Shown piece by piece: positions 7,712 through 17,781 of a stretch of 64,000 nucleotides of DNA (the stretch's first letter is position 1; the number at the start of each line of letters is the position of its first letter). The translations under genes were made by a program, and so were the position numbers. The notes under the pieces were generated by a model. The model was given only the letters and a program-made list of their open reading frames with translations, did no database searches and was not told where the DNA came from. The stretch is taken from NCBI RefSeq assembly GCF_003583365.1, contig NZ_QXED01000001.1:434001-498000 (forward strand). Direction: 5' to 3'. The DNA comes from Fibrisoma montanum (GTDB lineage: Bacteria > Bacteroidota > Bacteroidia > Cytophagales > Spirosomataceae).

Positions 7712-10192
7712 CTACGATCCACACATCTCGCAACCCTCCGGATCGTCCAGCGAGCAGGTCATGGCGGAATAGTTTTGCTCAGAATCCGAAACCATTGGCA
7801 GCGGCTCGGGCTTGGGCTGCAGCACGGCGTGCTCCTTCGCATACTGTACGTAGTCGAGCGGCTTCTCCACCGGAGCCGTCTCGGCCAGCGCTGGTTCCAG
7901 TTGCGGCTCGGCCTGCGGTTCTACCGTGAACTTCACGGCATCAGCAGCGGCCTTGGTCCGGAGGTAGTACATACCGGTTTTCAGGCCCGCTTTCCACGCG
8001 TAGAAGTGCATCGACGTCAGCTTACCGAAGTTTGAGTCCTGAATGTGAATATTCAGCGACTGCGACTGGCAGATATAGGCGCCACGGTCGGCAGCCATGT
8101 CAATGATGTGCTTCTGCTTGATCTCCCACACGGTTTTGTATAAGTCGCGGATGTGCTGCGGAATTCCCGGAATCTCCTGCACGGACCCGTTGGCCCGAAT
8201 CAGGTTGTTCTTCATAACATCGTTCCACAGACCCAGCTTCACGAGGTCTTTCAGCAGGTGCTTGTTCACGACCACGAACTCGCCCGACAGCACGCGCCGG
8301 GTGTAGATGTTGCTCGTATACGGCTCGAAGCACTCGTTGTTACCCAGAATCTGGCTTGTCGATGCGGTCGGCATGGGAGCCAGCAGCAGCGAGTTCCGAA
8401 CTCCGTGCTCAACCACCTCCTGGCGCAGGCTTTCCCAGTTCCAGCGGCCCGATTTCGGCGTTACCCCCCACATATCGAACTGGAAGATTCCCTGCGAAAT
8501 GGGTGACCCTTTCCAGGTTTCGTACGGACCGAACTTCTTGGCTTCTTCCATCGACGCGGTCATGGCTCCGAAATAGATTGTTTCGAAAATGTCCTCGTTC
8601 AGGCGACGCGCTTCGTCCGATTCAAATGGCATCCGGAGCATGATGAACGCATCGGCCAACCCCTGCACACCAAGACCGATTGGCCGGTGACGCATGTTTG
8701 ACCGGCGGGCTTCCTCAACCGGGTAGTAGTTCAGATCAATAATCTTATTCAGGTTTTTGGTTGCCACCTTCGTGATCTCGAACAGCTTCTGGTGGTCGAA
8801 CCGCAGCATCCCATCCGGATCGCGCTTGATGAACTTCGGCAGGGCAATCGACGCCAGGTTACATACGGCCACTTCGTCGGGCGAGGTGTACTCGATGATC
8901 TCCGTGCACAGGTTCGACGACTTGATGGTGCCGAGGTTTTTCTGGTTCGACTTCCGGTTGGCCGCGTCCTTATACAGCATGTACGGCGTACCGGTTTCGG
9001 TCTGCGATTCCAGAATTTTGTACCACAGGTCCTGTGCTTTGACGGTCTGACGGGCTCGTCCTTCGCGTTCGTAGCGCTCATAGAGCTCTTCAAACTCATC
9101 GCCGTAGCAATCAGCCAGACCCGGGCACTCGTGCGGGCAGAACAGCGACCACACGTCGTTGGCTTCCACGCGCTTCATGAACAGATCGGGCGTCCAGAGG
9201 GCGTAGAACAGGTCGCGGGCGCGGAGTTCTTCCTTACCGGAGTTCTTCTTCAGGTCCAGGAACTCAAATATGTCAGCGTGCCACGGCTCCAGATACACCG
9301 CAAACGAACCTTTGCGCTTGCCACCGCCCTGATCAACGTAGCGGGCCGTATCGTTAAAGACCCGCAGCATCGGTACGATACCGTTCGACGTGCCGTTGGT
9401 GCCTTTGATGTACGTACCGGTAGCCCGGACGTTGTGAATGCTTAAACCAATCCCCCCTGCCGACTGCGAGATTTTAGCGGTCTGCTTGAGCGTATCGTAA
9501 ATCCCTTCGATGGAGTCGTCTTTCATCGTCAGCAGGAAGCACGACGACATCTGCGGCTTCGGCGTACCGGCGTTGAAAAGCGTCGGCGTAGCGTGCGTGA
9601 ACCACTTTTCCGACAGCAGATTGTAGGTTTCGATGGCCGCTTCCACATCCTCCATGTGGATTCCCACGGCCACGCGCATCAGCATGTGCTGCGGCCGTTC
9701 GGCGATTTTACCGTCGATCTTCAGCAGATAGGACTTCTCCAGCGTTTTGTAGCCGAAATAATCATACCCGTAATCGCGGTCGTAGATGATGGTGGAATCG
9801 AGCAGAGCCGCGTGTTTGCGAACCACCTCATACACTTCTTTCGAAATGAGTGATGCGTTTTCGCCGGTTTTCGGGTCCTCGTAGGTGTACAAGCGTTTGA
9901 TGGTACTGGAGAACGACTTGTTCGTCTCTTTGTGCAAGTTCGAGATGGCAATCCGGGCCGCCAGGATTGCGTAATCCGGGTGCTTGGTTGTCATCGAAGC
10001 CGCTGTCTCGGCAGCGAGATTGTCGAGCTCGGTCGTTTTGACGCCATCGTACAACCCGTTGACCACTTTCATGGCCACTTCAACGGGCTGGACGTAGGTA
10101 GAATCAAGACCGTAACACAACTTCTCGATTCGAGCGGTAATTTTGTCGAACTTGACCGACTCCCGACGGCCATCACGTTTGGCTACATACAT
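7712..10192 (-). CDS. nrdA: Ribonucleoside-diphosphate reductase, alpha subunit (class I)
   Basis: The large subunit reduces ribonucleoside diphosphates to deoxyribonucleotides using a radical delivered by the beta subunit. The 826-residue protein has an N-terminal ATP-cone (about residues 1-90) for allosteric activity control. Its catalytic barrel has QMSSCFLL and AVCNLAS supplying the redox cysteines, NLCTEI with the catalytic Asn-Cys-Glu, and a C-terminal swinging arm ending CEMCGS (Cys821, Cys824) for re-reduction by thioredoxin. A Pro/Glu-rich linker precedes the tail. The beta subunit gene is not in this window. No convincing promoter or NrdR box was found in the 480 bp upstream. Confidence 0.97.
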   Translation of the reverse strand: MYVAKRDGRRESVKFDKITARIEKLCYGLDSTYVQPVEVAMKVVNGLYDGVKTTELDNLAAETAASMTTKHPDYAILAARIAISNLHKETNKSFSSTIKRLYTYEDPKTGENASLISKEVYEVVRKHAALLDSTIIYDRDYGYDYFGYKTLEKSYLLKIDGKIAERPQHMLMRVAVGIHMEDVEAAIETYNLLSEKWFTHATPTLFNAGTPKPQMSSCFLLTMKDDSIEGIYDTLKQTAKISQSAGGIGLSIHNVRATGTYIKGTNGTSNGIVPMLRVFNDTARYVDQGGGKRKGSFAVYLEPWHADIFEFLDLKKNSGKEELRARDLFYALWTPDLFMKRVEANDVWSLFCPHECPGLADCYGDEFEELYERYEREGRARQTVKAQDLWYKILESQTETGTPYMLYKDAANRKSNQKNLGTIKSSNLCTEIIEYTSPDEVAVCNLASIALPKFIKRDPDGMLRFDHQKLFEITKVATKNLNKIIDLNYYPVEEARRSNMRHRPIGLGVQGLADAFIMLRMPFESDEARRLNEDIFETIYFGAMTASMEEAKKFGPYETWKGSPISQGIFQFDMWGVTPKSGRWNWESLRQEVVEHGVRNSLLLAPMPTASTSQILGNNECFEPYTSNIYTRRVLSGEFVVVNKHLLKDLVKLGLWNDVMKNNLIRANGSVQEIPGIPQHIRDLYKTVWEIKQKHIIDMAADRGAYICQSQSLNIHIQDSNFGKLTSMHFYAWKAGLKTGMYYLRTKAAADAVKFTVEPQAEPQLEPALAETAPVEKPLDYVQYAKEHAVLQPKPEPLPMVSDSEQNYSAMTCSLDDPEGCEMCGS

Positions 10193-10675
10193 AATCGTGT
10201 GGGGGTTAGCTGGTTATATTGTCGTAATATTGAATGCGGGACTTGGATGCGCTCTTAAAGTTCTGATGATTTAGACGGAAAAACAATCGGCTTAGTTCGG
10301 CCATTTTGGCCAAACTTTGAAAAGTCAAACTCTACTCAACAGGTTAAGGAATTGTTAAGCACTACAGCTTAGCGACTTACCCTGCCATCGTCATCGACGA
10401 ACACCGAAAAATAATAGAGCGAATTTTTTTCTGAATGGGCATAGCTTTTGACGGCCCCAGTGAGGAAGTACAATCGTAACTAAATATATGAAATAATACC
10501 CGTAGCAGCAAGTTAAACTGAACCTATTTCTAGCCAACGGCTACGATTTATACGTTTGATAATCAGCCACAAAAAGAACCTGGCAAATCACTTGCGTAAC
10601 CGCCCGAAACCCGCTACCTTTGCAATCCTTTTCGGACGGAAACCGAAAAGATGACAAGAAACTGAAAGCAATACC
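10193..10675. other. Intergenic region between nrdA and rpmE2 (divergent)
   Basis: About 480 bp without a coding frame that I can support. It holds the 5' region of nrdA, a short palindromic GGCCAAAATGGCC-type sequence near 10308-10321, and the rpmE2 promoter at 10592-10622. Nothing else was recognised. Confidence 0.6.
10592..10622 (+). promoter_or_regulatory. Bacteroidota-type promoter of rpmE2
   Basis: TTG at 10592-10594 and TACCTTTG at 10615-10622 are separated by 20 bp and match the -33/-7 consensus of the Bacteroidota primary sigma factor. Transcription would start near 10629, giving a leader of roughly 45 nt. Confidence 0.75.
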
Positions 10676-10918
10676 ATGAAAAAGGGCATTCACCCGGAGT
10701 ACCGCGAGGTGGTATTCCACGACCTGTCGAGCGACTACAAGTTTGTGACGCGTTCGACGGTTCAGACCAAGGATACAATCGAGTTCGAAGGCCAGACCTA
10801 TCCGCTCGTTAAGATTGAAGTTAGCTCGCAGTCACATCCGTTCTACACCGGTAAGAACGTGCTGCTCGATACCGCCGGCCGCGTGGACAAGTTCCGCAAG
10901 CGCTACGGCATGAAATAA
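10676..10918 (+). CDS. rpmE2: 50S ribosomal protein L31 type B
   Basis: An 80-residue L31 of the cysteine-free (C-minus) class. It starts [16 protein letters not shown] and contains [12 protein letters not shown] and the C-terminal [12 protein letters not shown]. It lacks the CxxC zinc ligands of type A L31, so it remains functional without zinc. It has its own promoter at 10592-10622 and a GC-rich terminator 12 bp beyond the stop, so it is a single-gene transcript. Confidence 0.97.
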   Translation: MKKGIHPEYREVVFHDLSSDYKFVTRSTVQTKDTIEFEGQTYPLVKIEVSSQSHPFYTGKNVLLDTAGRVDKFRKRYGMK

Positions 10919-10930
10919 GCCAGCCTTACT

Positions 10931-10973
10931 CAACAAAAAGCCCCGCCCGGAATCCGGGCGGGGCTTTTTGTTG
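10931..10973 (+). terminator. Intrinsic terminator of rpmE2
   Basis: Perfect arms with core AGCCCCGCCCGG around an AAT loop, followed by a T-run. Flanking A5/T5 tracts make it usable in both directions, so it may also end the SusD gene on the minus strand. Confidence 0.88.
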
Positions 10974-10983
10974 CCAGACATTC

Positions 10984-12501
10984 TCAGAACCCTTCGTTCT
11001 GCTTCAGCGCCCGGTTGTTGTCGATCTCGCGCTGCGGAATCGGCAGCAGCAGGTTCTTCGCCGTGAACGTCTTGTTGAAGACCGTCGTATGACCTACAAA
11101 ATCATCCCAGTTTCTGGTGAGGTCGTTACGTACCTTCCGCGTCCGGATCATGTCGAACCACATTTTGTCTTCGTAGCACAGCTCAAAATATCGCTCTGCC
11201 CAGACCGCCTTCTCAAACTCGTCGACGTTGGTCGTCGTGACCGGTGGCAGCAACGCCCGCGCCCGAATGTCGTTCAGGGCTTTCAGTGCCTGAGCGTTTG
11301 GCTTTCCTTCGGCCCGGTTCGAGGCCTCGGCATACATCAGCATGACATCGGGCAGCCGGTAGATTGTGAAGTTAATATTTGCCTTGGCGTCGTTGTCGAT
11401 AGCCTGCTTGTCAAAATACTTGTAGATGTAATACCCCCCCAGGTCCAGCCGGTCCCGACGCGGATCGCCCAGCGGATAATCAGACGGGTGCCCTTTGTAA
11501 AACGTGTAGAAAAACTGCTTCTCCTGCGCCCGCTTGTCGCCTTTCTCAAAGCTTTCCACAAACTCCTTGCGGGGCGTCAGGCCACCGTATTCGTCGGAGT
11601 AGGCAGCGATACCCCGCAGGGTCGGCAGCGTAACGGGCGTCATGCCATTATTACGGATGTCCTTCTCATGCTGCACCTGGAAGATGAACTCGCCCTGGTT
11701 CCGATTGGCCGGGTTGATCATGTCCGTATACTCCTTGAAGAGCGTATACGTACCATTGTCGAGCAGTTCTTTCGAGCGTTTTGCCGACTCCGCGTAGTAT
11801 TGATTACCAGCCCGGATCGGGTACCCGGCGTAGGTCAGGTATACATCGGCCAGCAGCGCCTTGATCGCGCCCATCGAGGCCCGACCGGCCACGTCACGCC
11901 AGGGCAGCGTTGACTTCTCGGCTTCGAGCAGATCCGGGATGATGATCTCGTCGTAAATCTCCCTGGCCGGCGAACGGGCTGTTTGCACATCCGCCAGGTT
12001 CGTGATCAGCGAGGTAATTTTTGGTATATCGCCGAACATACGCACCAGTTGAAAGTAGTACAGCGCCCGGAGAAATTTGGCCTCCGCAATCATATTTGTC
12101 TTGGTCGCAGCGGGCAGGGTAGTAAACTCCCCGATCTTCTGGATGGCCAGATTGGACCGGGCAATCCCCGAGTACATACCCGACCACCAGTTATCAATGT
12201 AGAACGCCCGGGCATCGTATTCAAGATCATAGAACTTGAAAGCTTCGGTCTGTGAGTTCCCGTCGGCCTTACCGGTCAGGAATTCGAGCAGCGACGCGTT
12301 GTTACCACCCCAGCCGCCACCGCCGTTGTTCCAGGTCGTAATGTTCGAATACGCGCCGTCAACGAACGCCCGGGCAATTTCCGGGCTCGATACGTTCGAC
12401 GAGGTGGTTAATGAGCCGGTAGGTGCTTCTTCCAGAAAATCGTTGCAGGACGACAGCACCAGTCCCACGGCAGTTAGTGTATAAATCAGGTGTTTTTTCA
12501 T
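10984..12501 (-). CDS. SusD/RagB family outer-membrane nutrient-binding lipoprotein (pair 1)
   Basis: A 505-residue SusD-like protein, the surface lipoprotein that caps the partner SusC channel and captures ligand. The start at 12501 gives a lipoprotein signal with lipobox LSSC (Cys18) followed by NDFLEEAPTGSLT, a conserved SusD opening. TPR-like helices (AEAKFLRALYYFQLVRMFGDIP, seen in two halves) and the C-terminal YFELCYEDKMWFDMIR and PIPQREIDNN motifs are typical. It follows its SusC partner by 58 bp. No hydrolase or sulfatase is adjacent, so the ligand is unknown. Confidence 0.95.
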   Translation of the reverse strand: MKKHLIYTLTAVGLVLSSCNDFLEEAPTGSLTTSSNVSSPEIARAFVDGAYSNITTWNNGGGGWGGNNASLLEFLTGKADGNSQTEAFKFYDLEYDARAFYIDNWWSGMYSGIARSNLAIQKIGEFTTLPAATKTNMIAEAKFLRALYYFQLVRMFGDIPKITSLITNLADVQTARSPAREIYDEIIIPDLLEAEKSTLPWRDVAGRASMGAIKALLADVYLTYAGYPIRAGNQYYAESAKRSKELLDNGTYTLFKEYTDMINPANRNQGEFIFQVQHEKDIRNNGMTPVTLPTLRGIAAYSDEYGGLTPRKEFVESFEKGDKRAQEKQFFYTFYKGHPSDYPLGDPRRDRLDLGGYYIYKYFDKQAIDNDAKANINFTIYRLPDVMLMYAEASNRAEGKPNAQALKALNDIRARALLPPVTTTNVDEFEKAVWAERYFELCYEDKMWFDMIRTRKVRNDLTRNWDDFVGHTTVFNKTFTAKNLLLPIPQREIDNNRALKQNEGF

Positions 12502-12559
12502 AATGATACAGGGTTGACGTTTGACGCCCGACGGCAAACCATCCGACGCCAGACTACGT

Positions 12560-15500
12560 TTAGAACGTCATGTTCAGGCCCAGGTTGAACGTACGGGGGC
12601 GCGGATACTGGAAGAACTCCATGTTCTGCGTCAACTGGTTGCCGAAGCCGGTCAGCGCTTCCGGATCGTAGCCGGAGTACTTGCTGACCAGGAAGAAGTT
12701 CTGCGCACTGGCGTACACGCGCAGCCGCTGGAAGTTCACCTTGCCGAAGCTGGTTGGCAGAGAATAGCCCAGCACGAAATTCTGACCGCGGATAAACGAA
12801 CCGTCTTCTACCCACCAGTCGTCCATGTGCGTATCGTAGCCGGCGTTGTAGTGCCGGATCTGGGCAATCATGGTGTTCTGATTCTCGGGCGTCCAGGCGT
12901 TGAGCACCGACCGGGAACTGCTGGCAATGGCCTGCCGATCCTCAACCGAGTGCTTGGTTGCGTTCAGCGTGTTGACACCCATTACGAACCGGATGTCAAA
13001 CGACAGATCGAACTTGCCCAACTGGAAGGTGTTGCTGATGTTCATGTTCCATTTGGGATACTGCCGGCCAATGATGGTCTCGTCGGCTGCGTCGATTTTT
13101 CCGTCGTTGTTCAGATCGGCCCATTTGATGTCGCCCGGCAGGCGATTGTAGCGGGCCGCCAGATCCGCTTCGGCCGTGCTGAACGTACCCAGTCGCTTGT
13201 AGCCCCAGAACGATCCGATCGGCTCACCCACGCGCAGGATGTTCGTCTGCCCCAGGAACCACGGGCCGGGGAAGATGTCGTCGTTGTTGACTCCCAGCCT
13301 CAGGATCTTGCTCCGGTTGGTCGAGAAGGCAATGTTGGTCGACCAGTTGAACCGCTCCGTGGCAATGTTGCGGGTGTTAACAGACGCTTCAAAACCCTTG
13401 TTCTCTACTGAACCAATGTTCTGCGTAACCCCACTCAGCCCCGTTGACCAGGGAATGGGCGCATTCAGCAGCAGATCTTTGGTGATCTTCTGGTAATAAT
13501 CCAGCGTCAGGTTGACGCGGTTGTTGAACAGGCCGATGTCGGCACCGATGTCGAGCTGGTTGGTATACTCCCAGCGCAGATCCGGGTTGCCAAATGAACT
13601 CCGCCAGATCCCGGTTTGCCGATTACCGCCGAGCAGCACGGTACCCGTACCGAGGAATTGCTGCGATGCGTACTGACCAATCTCCTGGTTACCGGTTTTT
13701 CCGTAGCTAGCCCGCAGTTTCAAATCGGTAATCCAAGGGCTTGACTTCAGAAAATCCTCCTGGGCTACGTTCCAGGCAACGGCCGCCGATGGAAAAAACG
13801 CGTATTTGTTGTTCACCCCGAACTTCGATGAGCCGTCGTAACGTCCCGTAAACGTAACCAGGTACTTGTCTTTGTAGCTGTAGTTCAACCGGGCGAAATA
13901 CGAGTTCAGCGTCCACTCCTGGTCGGTCGACGACGGTGTTCGCAGCGTCGTTCCGACTCCCAGATTATGCCAGCCCCAGAAATCATCGATGAAGTTCTCG
14001 GCAGCCGCGAAATACTGCTCCCAGTAGCGCTTCTGCCACGACAGCCCCGCCAGCCCCGTGATGGTGTGCACCTGGTTGATGGTCTTGTTGTAGTTCAGGT
14101 AGTTTTCGAACTGCCAGTAGTACTCCTGGTTGCTCCAGATGTCGGCAACGCCTTTCTGGTCGGCCGACAGGGCATTCAGATCACGGCCGGAGTAATAGTT
14201 ATTCTTTTCGTATTTCAGCTCATAGCTAAAGTTGGTCCGCAGCGACAGATCGGGCGTAAAAGTCAGCAGGGAATAAATCTGGCCCAATACCTGCGTTTTG
14301 GGGTTGAACCGCTGCCGCTGCTCGGTGATCCGCACCGGGTTTTCGCCCCCTTCCATACCCGGCCAGTCTTTGTTACGTCCCCAGTTGCCATCGGGGTATT
14401 TAACCGGCAGAATCGGCAGCGCTTCCATCACCATCCGCGGTACATTCAGGCCACCCGACGCATCGTCTGCCTCCCGTTGCTGAGTCTTGTTCAGGAAAAT
14501 ACTCCCACCCAGTTTCAGCCACTTCCGGACGTCGTTGTCGAGCGTGAACTTGGCCGAGTAGCGCTTGAACCAGGAGTTACGCATCAAACCACCCTGATCA
14601 GTGTAGCCCAGCGACAGGCTGTACGTCGTTTTTTCACTGCCGCCCCGCACGCCCAGTTCGTGGTTCTGCGCAAAAGCCGGTCTGTAGATTTCACGCTCCC
14701 AGTCGGTATTGTACAGGGGCCGGCCGTTTGCATCAAACAGATTGGGGAAATTTTTCGGGTCGTTCCGCACGTATTTGCCATCTGCAAAACCCTGCGGATC
14801 ATATTTCTGTGCATTGTCGAAAGCTGTGTTGTACACCGACATGAACTCGTCGGCGCTCAGTGTACCGAGATATTTGGCCGGCGTGATGTACGATCCCCAG
14901 GTATCGAACGAAACCTGCGTCTGCCCTGACTTGCCGCGCTTAGTCGTGATGATGATAACCCCGTTGGCACCCCGGGCCCCGTAGATAGCCGTTGCCGATG
15001 CATCCTTCAGCACCTCCACCGATTCAATGTCGTTCGGGTTAATCAGGTTGGCGTTGGATACGCCGATGATGCCGTCCACGACGTAGAGCGGATCGAGGTT
15101 GGAGTTGATGGAGCCAACCCCGCGAATCCGGACCCGGGGCTGATAACCCGGTGCCGACGAGTTCACCGACACATCAACGCCCGGCAGCCGGCCCTGCAGC
15201 GATTGCGCTACGTTTACAGCCTGGCGGTCGAGCAGCCGATCGCCTTTGATCTGGGCGACCGAACCGGTCAGATCGCTTTTCCGGACCGTACCATATCCGA
15301 TCACGACTACTTCGTCCAGACTGCGGTTGTCGGACTGCATGGTTACGTCGAGCACTTCGCGATTACCCACGGCCACTTCCTGCCGGGTGTACCCAATTGA
15401 GCTGAATACCAGCGTGGCGTTGCCATCCTGCACTTCAATCTGGTACGCACCGTCTGCGTCGGTAGTGGAGCCCCGGCTGGAGCCTTTCTCGACTACGTTG

Positions 15501-15676
15501 ACACCCGGCAGTCCAGTGCCGGATGCATCCCGAACAACGCCACGAACGCGGAAGGCTTTGGGTGAGTTACCATCGCCGTAACTCGGATACGTTACTGTTA
15601 ACAAGAGACAAAGGATAGTTAGCCAGCGTAATTTACCTACGGCCGCTATCCGTGAGCAGGATAAAAACCTTTTCAT
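12560..15676 (-). CDS. SusC/RagA family TonB-linked outer-membrane transporter (pair 1)
   Basis: A 1038-residue TonB-dependent channel. In order: a signal peptide, a CarboxypepD_reg-like beta-sandwich (VRGVVRDASGTGLPGVNVVE, about residues 40-125), the SusC signature SLDEVVVIGYGT containing the TonB box region, a plug domain (YVVDGIIGVSN, DIESVEVLKDASATAIYGAR), and a large beta-barrel to the aromatic C-terminus GLNMTF. It imports ligands captured by the downstream SusD, energised by TonB-ExbBD. It is in tandem with a second SusC/D pair to which it is clearly paralogous over the N-terminal 150 residues. Confidence 0.96.
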   Translation of the reverse strand: MKRFLSCSRIAAVGKLRWLTILCLLLTVTYPSYGDGNSPKAFRVRGVVRDASGTGLPGVNVVEKGSSRGSTTDADGAYQIEVQDGNATLVFSSIGYTRQEVAVGNREVLDVTMQSDNRSLDEVVVIGYGTVRKSDLTGSVAQIKGDRLLDRQAVNVAQSLQGRLPGVDVSVNSSAPGYQPRVRIRGVGSINSNLDPLYVVDGIIGVSNANLINPNDIESVEVLKDASATAIYGARGANGVIIITTKRGKSGQTQVSFDTWGSYITPAKYLGTLSADEFMSVYNTAFDNAQKYDPQGFADGKYVRNDPKNFPNLFDANGRPLYNTDWEREIYRPAFAQNHELGVRGGSEKTTYSLSLGYTDQGGLMRNSWFKRYSAKFTLDNDVRKWLKLGGSIFLNKTQQREADDASGGLNVPRMVMEALPILPVKYPDGNWGRNKDWPGMEGGENPVRITEQRQRFNPKTQVLGQIYSLLTFTPDLSLRTNFSYELKYEKNNYYSGRDLNALSADQKGVADIWSNQEYYWQFENYLNYNKTINQVHTITGLAGLSWQKRYWEQYFAAAENFIDDFWGWHNLGVGTTLRTPSSTDQEWTLNSYFARLNYSYKDKYLVTFTGRYDGSSKFGVNNKYAFFPSAAVAWNVAQEDFLKSSPWITDLKLRASYGKTGNQEIGQYASQQFLGTGTVLLGGNRQTGIWRSSFGNPDLRWEYTNQLDIGADIGLFNNRVNLTLDYYQKITKDLLLNAPIPWSTGLSGVTQNIGSVENKGFEASVNTRNIATERFNWSTNIAFSTNRSKILRLGVNNDDIFPGPWFLGQTNILRVGEPIGSFWGYKRLGTFSTAEADLAARYNRLPGDIKWADLNNDGKIDAADETIIGRQYPKWNMNISNTFQLGKFDLSFDIRFVMGVNTLNATKHSVEDRQAIASSSRSVLNAWTPENQNTMIAQIRHYNAGYDTHMDDWWVEDGSFIRGQNFVLGYSLPTSFGKVNFQRLRVYASAQNFFLVSKYSGYDPEALTGFGNQLTQNMEFFQYPRPRTFNLGLNMTF

Positions 15677-16110
15677 AGAGGAGTAAGGAAATGGTTAACG
15701 TTAGAAAAAAGGCGCATAAACGCTCTACTAGGAGCATGACAGAGGTTTTCTGACCGAAACCTCATGCAACAGTTGGCTGGCGTAATCAGTACCTGGAAGT
15801 AAGGGATTGCTTCATACGTTTTCTAAAGAGGTTAGGGTAGAAATAGCCGCCAAAACTCATCGGACGAAGCCAAAAGTCAAGTATATGTACTACACTACTT
15901 ACGCTACATACAATATTCTTAAATTATTTTAATAATAAAGTAGATATTACTAAGTTTTCATTTTAAGTAATTACACATATATCAAATATGATAAAAAACA
16001 CCAACGCTCAACCATTACCACTGTTTATCTAACTGATTAATAGACAATACAACAAAATAAAAAGTCCTGGCGCGAACACCAGGACTTTTTATGGACTTCG
16101 GTATAACTAC
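15677..16110. other. Intergenic region between the two SusC/SusD pairs
   Basis: About 430 bp. The part from 15890 to 16056 is strikingly A+T-rich. I found no coding frame and no TAnnTTTG element on the minus strand in the expected place for susC pair 1. The right end holds the terminator of the upstream SusD gene at 16057-16092. Confidence 0.5.
16057..16092 (-). terminator. Intrinsic terminator after SusD of pair 2
   Basis: Arms with core AAAAGTCCTGG pair across an eight-base loop and end in A/T tracts, 18 bp beyond the stop at 16111. It separates transcription of the two SusC/D pairs. Confidence 0.82.
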
Positions 16111-17679
16111 TTAGTTCGGATAACCCGGGTTCTGCGTCTTCAGATTCGGGTTATTCAGCATCTCGGGACGGGGGATCGGGAACAGCAAGTGCCGCTCCTG
16201 GAAGGCGGTTTTAGCACTCAGGTTCTGGTGCCCCACGAAGTTATTGAAACCTTTAGTTTTCTCGTCGAACACCTTCCGTAGCCGCACCATATCGTACCAC
16301 GTAATCTGTTCGTAGCAAAGTTCCCACCAGCGTTCGCGCCAGACAGCCTCGCGGAAGCTGGCCTGATTGAATGTCCCCAGGGCAGGCGTAGTCAGCTTGG
16401 CCCGGTCACGGATGCGCTTATAGGCATCGTAGGCGGCCTGATTCGGTCCCCCTACTTCATTCTGAGCTTCGGCGTAAATCAGCAGGGTTTCGGCGTAGCG
16501 AATCTGCGGTACGTTCAAATTGTCATTGCGGGTGCCGGCCACTCCCTCACGGCCATTGGCAATGAAATTGAAGTGCTTGAAAATGTAAGGTGCTCCCAGG
16601 TCGAACCGCGCTCCGTTACCATTCGTGAAATACGTTGTATAGAACCAGCCATCCTGATCCTTAGCCCGTAGGTCACCTGGTTCAAACGATTGATAGAAAC
16701 CCAGCCAGGGCACAGTGCTGCCCGTTCCGCCGGGGCCATTGAAGGTCACGGGTTTGAAGTTCGGGAACATATTACCCATCGGATTGCCAGCCACCCCGAC
16801 CGAGTTGTTGTACTGGATGGAAAACAGATGTTCCAGCCGGTTCTCCAGTCGCTCGTCATGTATGTCCATGTAGGTCGGGAACAGACCAACCACCGTGGGA
16901 TTGGCGTTAGCGTACGTAATTACTTCCAACGACTTGTCGGCCGCCAGTTTGTAGTGCGTAGCGCCTTTGCTCAGCGGGAAGCCAGCCATAGTCAGGTATA
17001 CCTTCGCCAGTTGCGTCTTCACAGCGGCCATACCCACGCGCCCGTTTACGTTTATCCAGGCAAGCGGAGCTTTTTCAGCCTCCGTCAGATCGGCGACAAT
17101 CTGGTTGTAGACCTGCTCCTGTGGCGCCCGAGCAGGGAGGAACTGCTCCGTGCTGGCGGTTTGAGGGGTCGTAATCAAGGGTATGTCTCCCCAAAGACGC
17201 ACAGCGTGAAAATAAGCCCAGGCCCGCAGGAATCGGGCTTCGGCCAGAACCCGGCTTTTCTGAGCTTCATCCATCGGCGTAATAGCCGGTACTTTTTCAA
17301 GAACCAGGTTAGCATTGGCGATGACGCGGTACAGGCTGCTCCAGGCGTTGATAATGTGTTCCGTATTCCCATCGTACACCAACGCGTAGAGGTTGTTGAG
17401 ATTGGAGTTCTGAGCCGTTTCTGTGCCTGAGGTACCGGTTGGGGCCTCAAACATCTGCCAGGTAGACGAGAAAATGCCTGCTCCCCCGTACAGAAGCCGC
17501 AGGTCGGCGTATACGGCAGCAACGGCGGCTTCAGCGTGATCGGGAATAGTATAGAAACTGTCGGGAGTCAGCGCCGATGGGGCCTGCTCGTCCAGAAAAT
17601 CTTTACAGCTGGTCGGGCCAAGCAGCAAGGCTCCACTTAGGAGCATTAGCGTGGCGGTTTTATGTATTTTACGTATCAT
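16111..17679 (-). CDS. SusD/RagB family outer-membrane nutrient-binding lipoprotein (pair 2)
   Basis: A 522-residue SusD-like lipoprotein. Its signal ends at GPTSC (Cys26), then KDFLDEQAPSALTPDSFY. The helical TPR-like core includes LAEARFLRAWAYFHAVRLWG, and the C-terminal WWELCYEQITWYDMVRLRK and FPIPRPEML are family-typical. It follows its SusC by about 100 bp containing a short-word hairpin. It probably binds a glycan or peptide at the cell surface for the upstream channel. Substrate unknown. Confidence 0.95.
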   Translation of the reverse strand: MIRKIHKTATLMLLSGALLLGPTSCKDFLDEQAPSALTPDSFYTIPDHAEAAVAAVYADLRLLYGGAGIFSSTWQMFEAPTGTSGTETAQNSNLNNLYALVYDGNTEHIINAWSSLYRVIANANLVLEKVPAITPMDEAQKSRVLAEARFLRAWAYFHAVRLWGDIPLITTPQTASTEQFLPARAPQEQVYNQIVADLTEAEKAPLAWINVNGRVGMAAVKTQLAKVYLTMAGFPLSKGATHYKLAADKSLEVITYANANPTVVGLFPTYMDIHDERLENRLEHLFSIQYNNSVGVAGNPMGNMFPNFKPVTFNGPGGTGSTVPWLGFYQSFEPGDLRAKDQDGWFYTTYFTNGNGARFDLGAPYIFKHFNFIANGREGVAGTRNDNLNVPQIRYAETLLIYAEAQNEVGGPNQAAYDAYKRIRDRAKLTTPALGTFNQASFREAVWRERWWELCYEQITWYDMVRLRKVFDEKTKGFNNFVGHQNLSAKTAFQERHLLFPIPRPEMLNNPNLKTQNPGYPN

Positions 17680-17687
17680 ATGTCGGT

Positions 17688-17777
17688 TTATGCTTTTTAG
17701 GTTCTGGTTTTTGGTTTCTGATTTATAGTTTCCCGTTATTGACTAAAACTATAAATCAGAAACCAAAAACTATAAAC
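17688..17777. repeat. Short-word inverted repeat between SusC and SusD of pair 2
   Basis: The left arm (TTTTTGGTTTCTGATTTATAG and variants) is mirrored by CTATAAATCAGAAACC and AAAAACTATAAAC on the right. The arms are near-perfect around a short ATTGACTA centre. It could act as an attenuating hairpin between susC and susD, allowing unequal expression. It belongs to the family of locus-specific hairpins described in the findings. Confidence 0.75.
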
Positions 17778-17781
17778 GGTT

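Noticed and set aside
10193-10320. NrdR boxes or a TAnnTTTG promoter upstream of nrdA
   Set aside because: I searched both strands by eye and found only weak partial matches. No claim is made.
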